A DNA stretch of 7,591 bases from Deltaproteobacteria bacterium (lineage in GTDB: Bacteria > Desulfobacterota_C > Deferrisomatia > Deferrisomatales > JACRMM01): positions 1-7,591 of the forward strand of contig JACRCS010000103.1 in the NCBI GenBank assembly GCA_016218905.1, given 5' to 3'. Shown here piece by piece: positions 5,873 to 7,591 of this stretch. Below the pieces are notes generated by a model. It searched no databases, was not told the origin of the DNA, and worked only from the letters and a program-made list of their open reading frames with translations. Made by a program: the position numbers and the translations under genes. Positions within the stretch are counted from its first letter, which is position 1. Every line of letters starts with the position of its first letter.

Positions 5873-7591
5873 TCAGACCTTCGGCTTCTGGCGGATACGC
5901 TCGTCGTGGAAGAGGATCGCAAAGGCGAGCCAGAGGCCGCCGAGCCCGGCCAGGACGAAGAAGATGATGGAGATCGCCGGATAGCCGAAGAGGAGCAGGT
6001 GGGTCCTGACGTGCATCATCTGCGCCGCACCGACGATCACCGCGGCGAGGATCAGGCCGACTGTCAGCCGGTTGGCGACTTTCTGGAACCCGGTCATCAG
6101 GTACTTCTCGTCGATGGCGTTCACCTGAACCGTCAGCTGGTTCTCCGCCAGGAGGTCCATGATCTTGTTCACGCGCCGCGGCAGCTGCTCCACGAACTCC
6201 TTGGAGTCGAGGAAGACCTCGTACAACTCGGGCAGGGTGAAGCTCCTCCTGACCTTGAGCCCGAGGATCCTAGACGCGTAAGCGCGGACGGCGGCGTTGG
6301 GGTTGAACTCGGGATCGAGGCTCCGGCCAATGTTGTCGAGGTTGAGCAGCGCCTTTCCGAGCATGGCGAACTCGCTTGGAAAGCGAAGCCCGCTCTGCGC
6401 GGCCACGCGGAAGAACTCCAGCAGCACCCGGCCGACCTGGATATCGCCGAGCTTCGCGTCGTGGTAGCGCCCGATGAGGTCGGAGACGGCGTGGCTGAAG
6501 GCCCTGGCGTCGAAGTCCTCCATGGGCTCGCCAAGCTCGACCGCGTACTCGACCCCTTCGCTGCTCTTCCCCTCGCTGATGGCCAGCAGGAGGCGGAGCA
6601 TGTTGTCCTGAAGCCCGTCCGGCACCCGCGCCACCATCCCGAGGTCGATGACGGCGATTCGGCCGTCATCGGTGAGGAAGATGTTCCCGGGGTGCGGATC
6701 CGCGTGGTAGAAGCCGTCGACCAGGATCTGCTTCAGGTAGGCACGGAAGAGCTCCACCGCGAGCCTCCCGCCGTCCAGCTCGATGAGCCGCAGCGGGCTC
6801 ACGGCCGTGACCTTCTTCCCGCGGACATACTCCATCGTGAGCACGCGGGAGGTCGTGTAATCGTCGATCGGCCGGGGTACGAAGATCAGCGCGAAGCTCT
6901 TGAGGTTCTCCCTCATCGTGGCGAGGTTCTGCGCCTCCAGCTTGAAGTCGAGCTCGTGGAGCAGCGTGCGGCGGAAGGCGGCGACGGTCCCCCGGAGCTG
7001 ATAGCGCCGCGCGGTCGCCACGTGCTTCTCGAGGAAGGAGGCCGCCTCCTCGAAGGCCTCCAGGTCCCGGACCATCCTGCCCCGCACGTCGGGTCGCTGG
7101 ACCTTGACCACGACCTCCGTTCCGTCCCGGAGCGCGGCCCGGTGGACCTGGGAGAGGGAGGCCGCGGCGTAGGGCTTCTGCTCGAAGCGCGAGAAGGCCT
7201 TGGAGACGCGCACGCCGAGCTCTCCCGCGACGATCTCCTCTACCCGCTCGTAGGGAAACTCCTCGGCCCGGTCCTGGAGCCGCGAGAGGACGTCCATGTA
7301 GGCCGGGGGAAGGAAGTCCGAGCGCGTGGAGAGGAACTGCCCCAGCTTCACGTACGTCGGACCGAGCCGCTCCAGGTCCTCGGCCAGCTCTTCGATTCGG
7401 GGGGGGACCGGGATCTCGGCCGCCTCGTGGACCTCCAGGGCCGAGTCGAGCAGACCCCCACCGTTGCCTCTCAAGTCCAGGATCAATCCGTGCGGGTCGT
7501 GGGCCAGAAGCTCCCGCAAGGCGCGGCGCAAGTCCTGGGTGGTGTCCGCGCCGAAGGCCAATAAGTGGACGTAAGCGATGTCTCTATCCAG
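5873..7591 (-). CDS. UbiB/ABC1-family atypical kinase with an S41-peptidase N-terminal piece, 5' partial
   Basis: The frame is open to the right edge, giving 572 codons. Residue numbers here start at the TTG at 7561. Residues 51-562 are a UbiB/ABC1 (AarF) protein: KLGQ at 72-75, the alanine-rich AAAS loop 132-135, VKVQRP with Lys153, the E and D of HELDF (203, 205), EYVRG 244-248, HADPHPGN 286-293, IDLG 305-308, and two C-terminal membrane segments (about 499-516 and 523-552). These proteins bind ATP and support ubiquinone or lipid metabolism at the membrane. The first 44 residues instead match an S41 C-terminal processing peptidase, including GLILDLRGNGGGLLDSALEV, and stop before that family's catalytic Ser and Lys. 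I see no plausible separate start between the join and KLGQ. Either a true fusion or a join made during assembly; the kinase part itself looks intact from KLGQ on. Confidence 0.88.
   Translation of the reverse strand: MDRDIAYVHLLAFGADTTQDLRRALRELLAHDPHGLILDLRGNGGGLLDSALEVHEAAEIPVPPRIEELAEDLERLGPTYVKLGQFLSTRSDFLPPAYMDVLSRLQDRAEEFPYERVEEIVAGELGVRVSKAFSRFEQKPYAAASLSQVHRAALRDGTEVVVKVQRPDVRGRMVRDLEAFEEAASFLEKHVATARRYQLRGTVAAFRRTLLHELDFKLEAQNLATMRENLKSFALIFVPRPIDDYTTSRVLTMEYVRGKKVTAVSPLRLIELDGGRLAVELFRAYLKQILVDGFYHADPHPGNIFLTDDGRIAVIDLGMVARVPDGLQDNMLRLLLAISEGKSSEGVEYAVELGEPMEDFDARAFSHAVSDLIGRYHDAKLGDIQVGRVLLEFFRVAAQSGLRFPSEFAMLGKALLNLDNIGRSLDPEFNPNAAVRAYASRILGLKVRRSFTLPELYEVFLDSKEFVEQLPRRVNKIMDLLAENQLTVQVNAIDEKYLMTGFQKVANRLTVGLILAAVIVGAAQMMHVRTHLLLFGYPAISIIFFVLAGLGGLWLAFAILFHDERIRQKPKV
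7430..7591 (-). pseudogene. Truncated S41 peptidase (CtpA-like) segment
   Basis: Reading from the window edge, this stretch gives IAYVHLLAFGADTTQDLRRA and then GLILDLRGNGGGLLDSALEV, the beta-strand and LRGNxGG region that opens the S41 protease core after its PDZ domain. The usual continuation (ADLFL, then the Ser and Lys catalytic dyad) is missing, replaced at about base 7429 by UbiB sequence in the same frame. As it stands this part cannot be an active protease. More of the peptidase should lie to the right of the window. Confidence 0.75.

Noticed and set aside
5906..7564. 552-codon plus-strand frame opposite the UbiB-like gene
   Set aside because: Shadow of the UbiB-like gene, with an acidic low-complexity translation and no recognisable domain.

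Overview
GC-rich bacterial window with five genes I am fairly sure of, two or three possible small ones, and a repeat island. Taxonomy is inferred only from style: high GC, a secreted multihaem cytochrome, scattered heptamer repeats and a MITE-like repeat fit an environmental lineage such as Acidobacteriota or a former deltaproteobacterial group. No marker gene settles it.

Layout, left to right. A 13-bp terminator hairpin (2-31) closes a minus-strand gene for an exported six-haem c-type cytochrome (48-1247), which has a good ribosome binding site and a candidate sigma-70 promoter. A 616-bp gap (1248-1863) holds that promoter, three copies of a TGAGCAC heptamer and a short coding-like remnant. 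A divergent plus-strand gene (1864-2808) encodes a PflX-type radical SAM protein with an extra cysteine-rich N-terminus. It converges on a minus-strand pair: a stand-alone PAS-like protein (3009-3407) and an overlapping 48-residue basic ORF (2878-3024). The region 3408-3917 has no convincing gene and is a repeat island: opposed heptamer-family repeats enclose a 140-bp element with imperfect terminal inverted repeats, and a tandem AACCGAC array lies at its right end. Next on the minus strand is a secreted protein built from four copies of a two-cysteine domain resembling DUF2541/YaaI (4073-5617), with a small GTG-start ORF directly downstream (3918-4046). The right end is a minus-strand UbiB/ABC1-family kinase-like membrane protein (5873-7591, running off the window) whose N-terminus is replaced in frame by a piece of an S41 C-terminal-processing peptidase.

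The genes do not form an obvious pathway. Three of the products are predicted to be exported or membrane bound: the cytochrome, the four-domain protein and the UbiB-like protein. The strongest oddities are the S41-UbiB chimera at the window edge, which is either a real gene fusion or an assembly join, and the four-fold DUF2541-like protein with an eight-aspartate linker. I found no CRISPR array, tRNA, rRNA, transposase or defence system, and I do not see a clear new multi-gene system.
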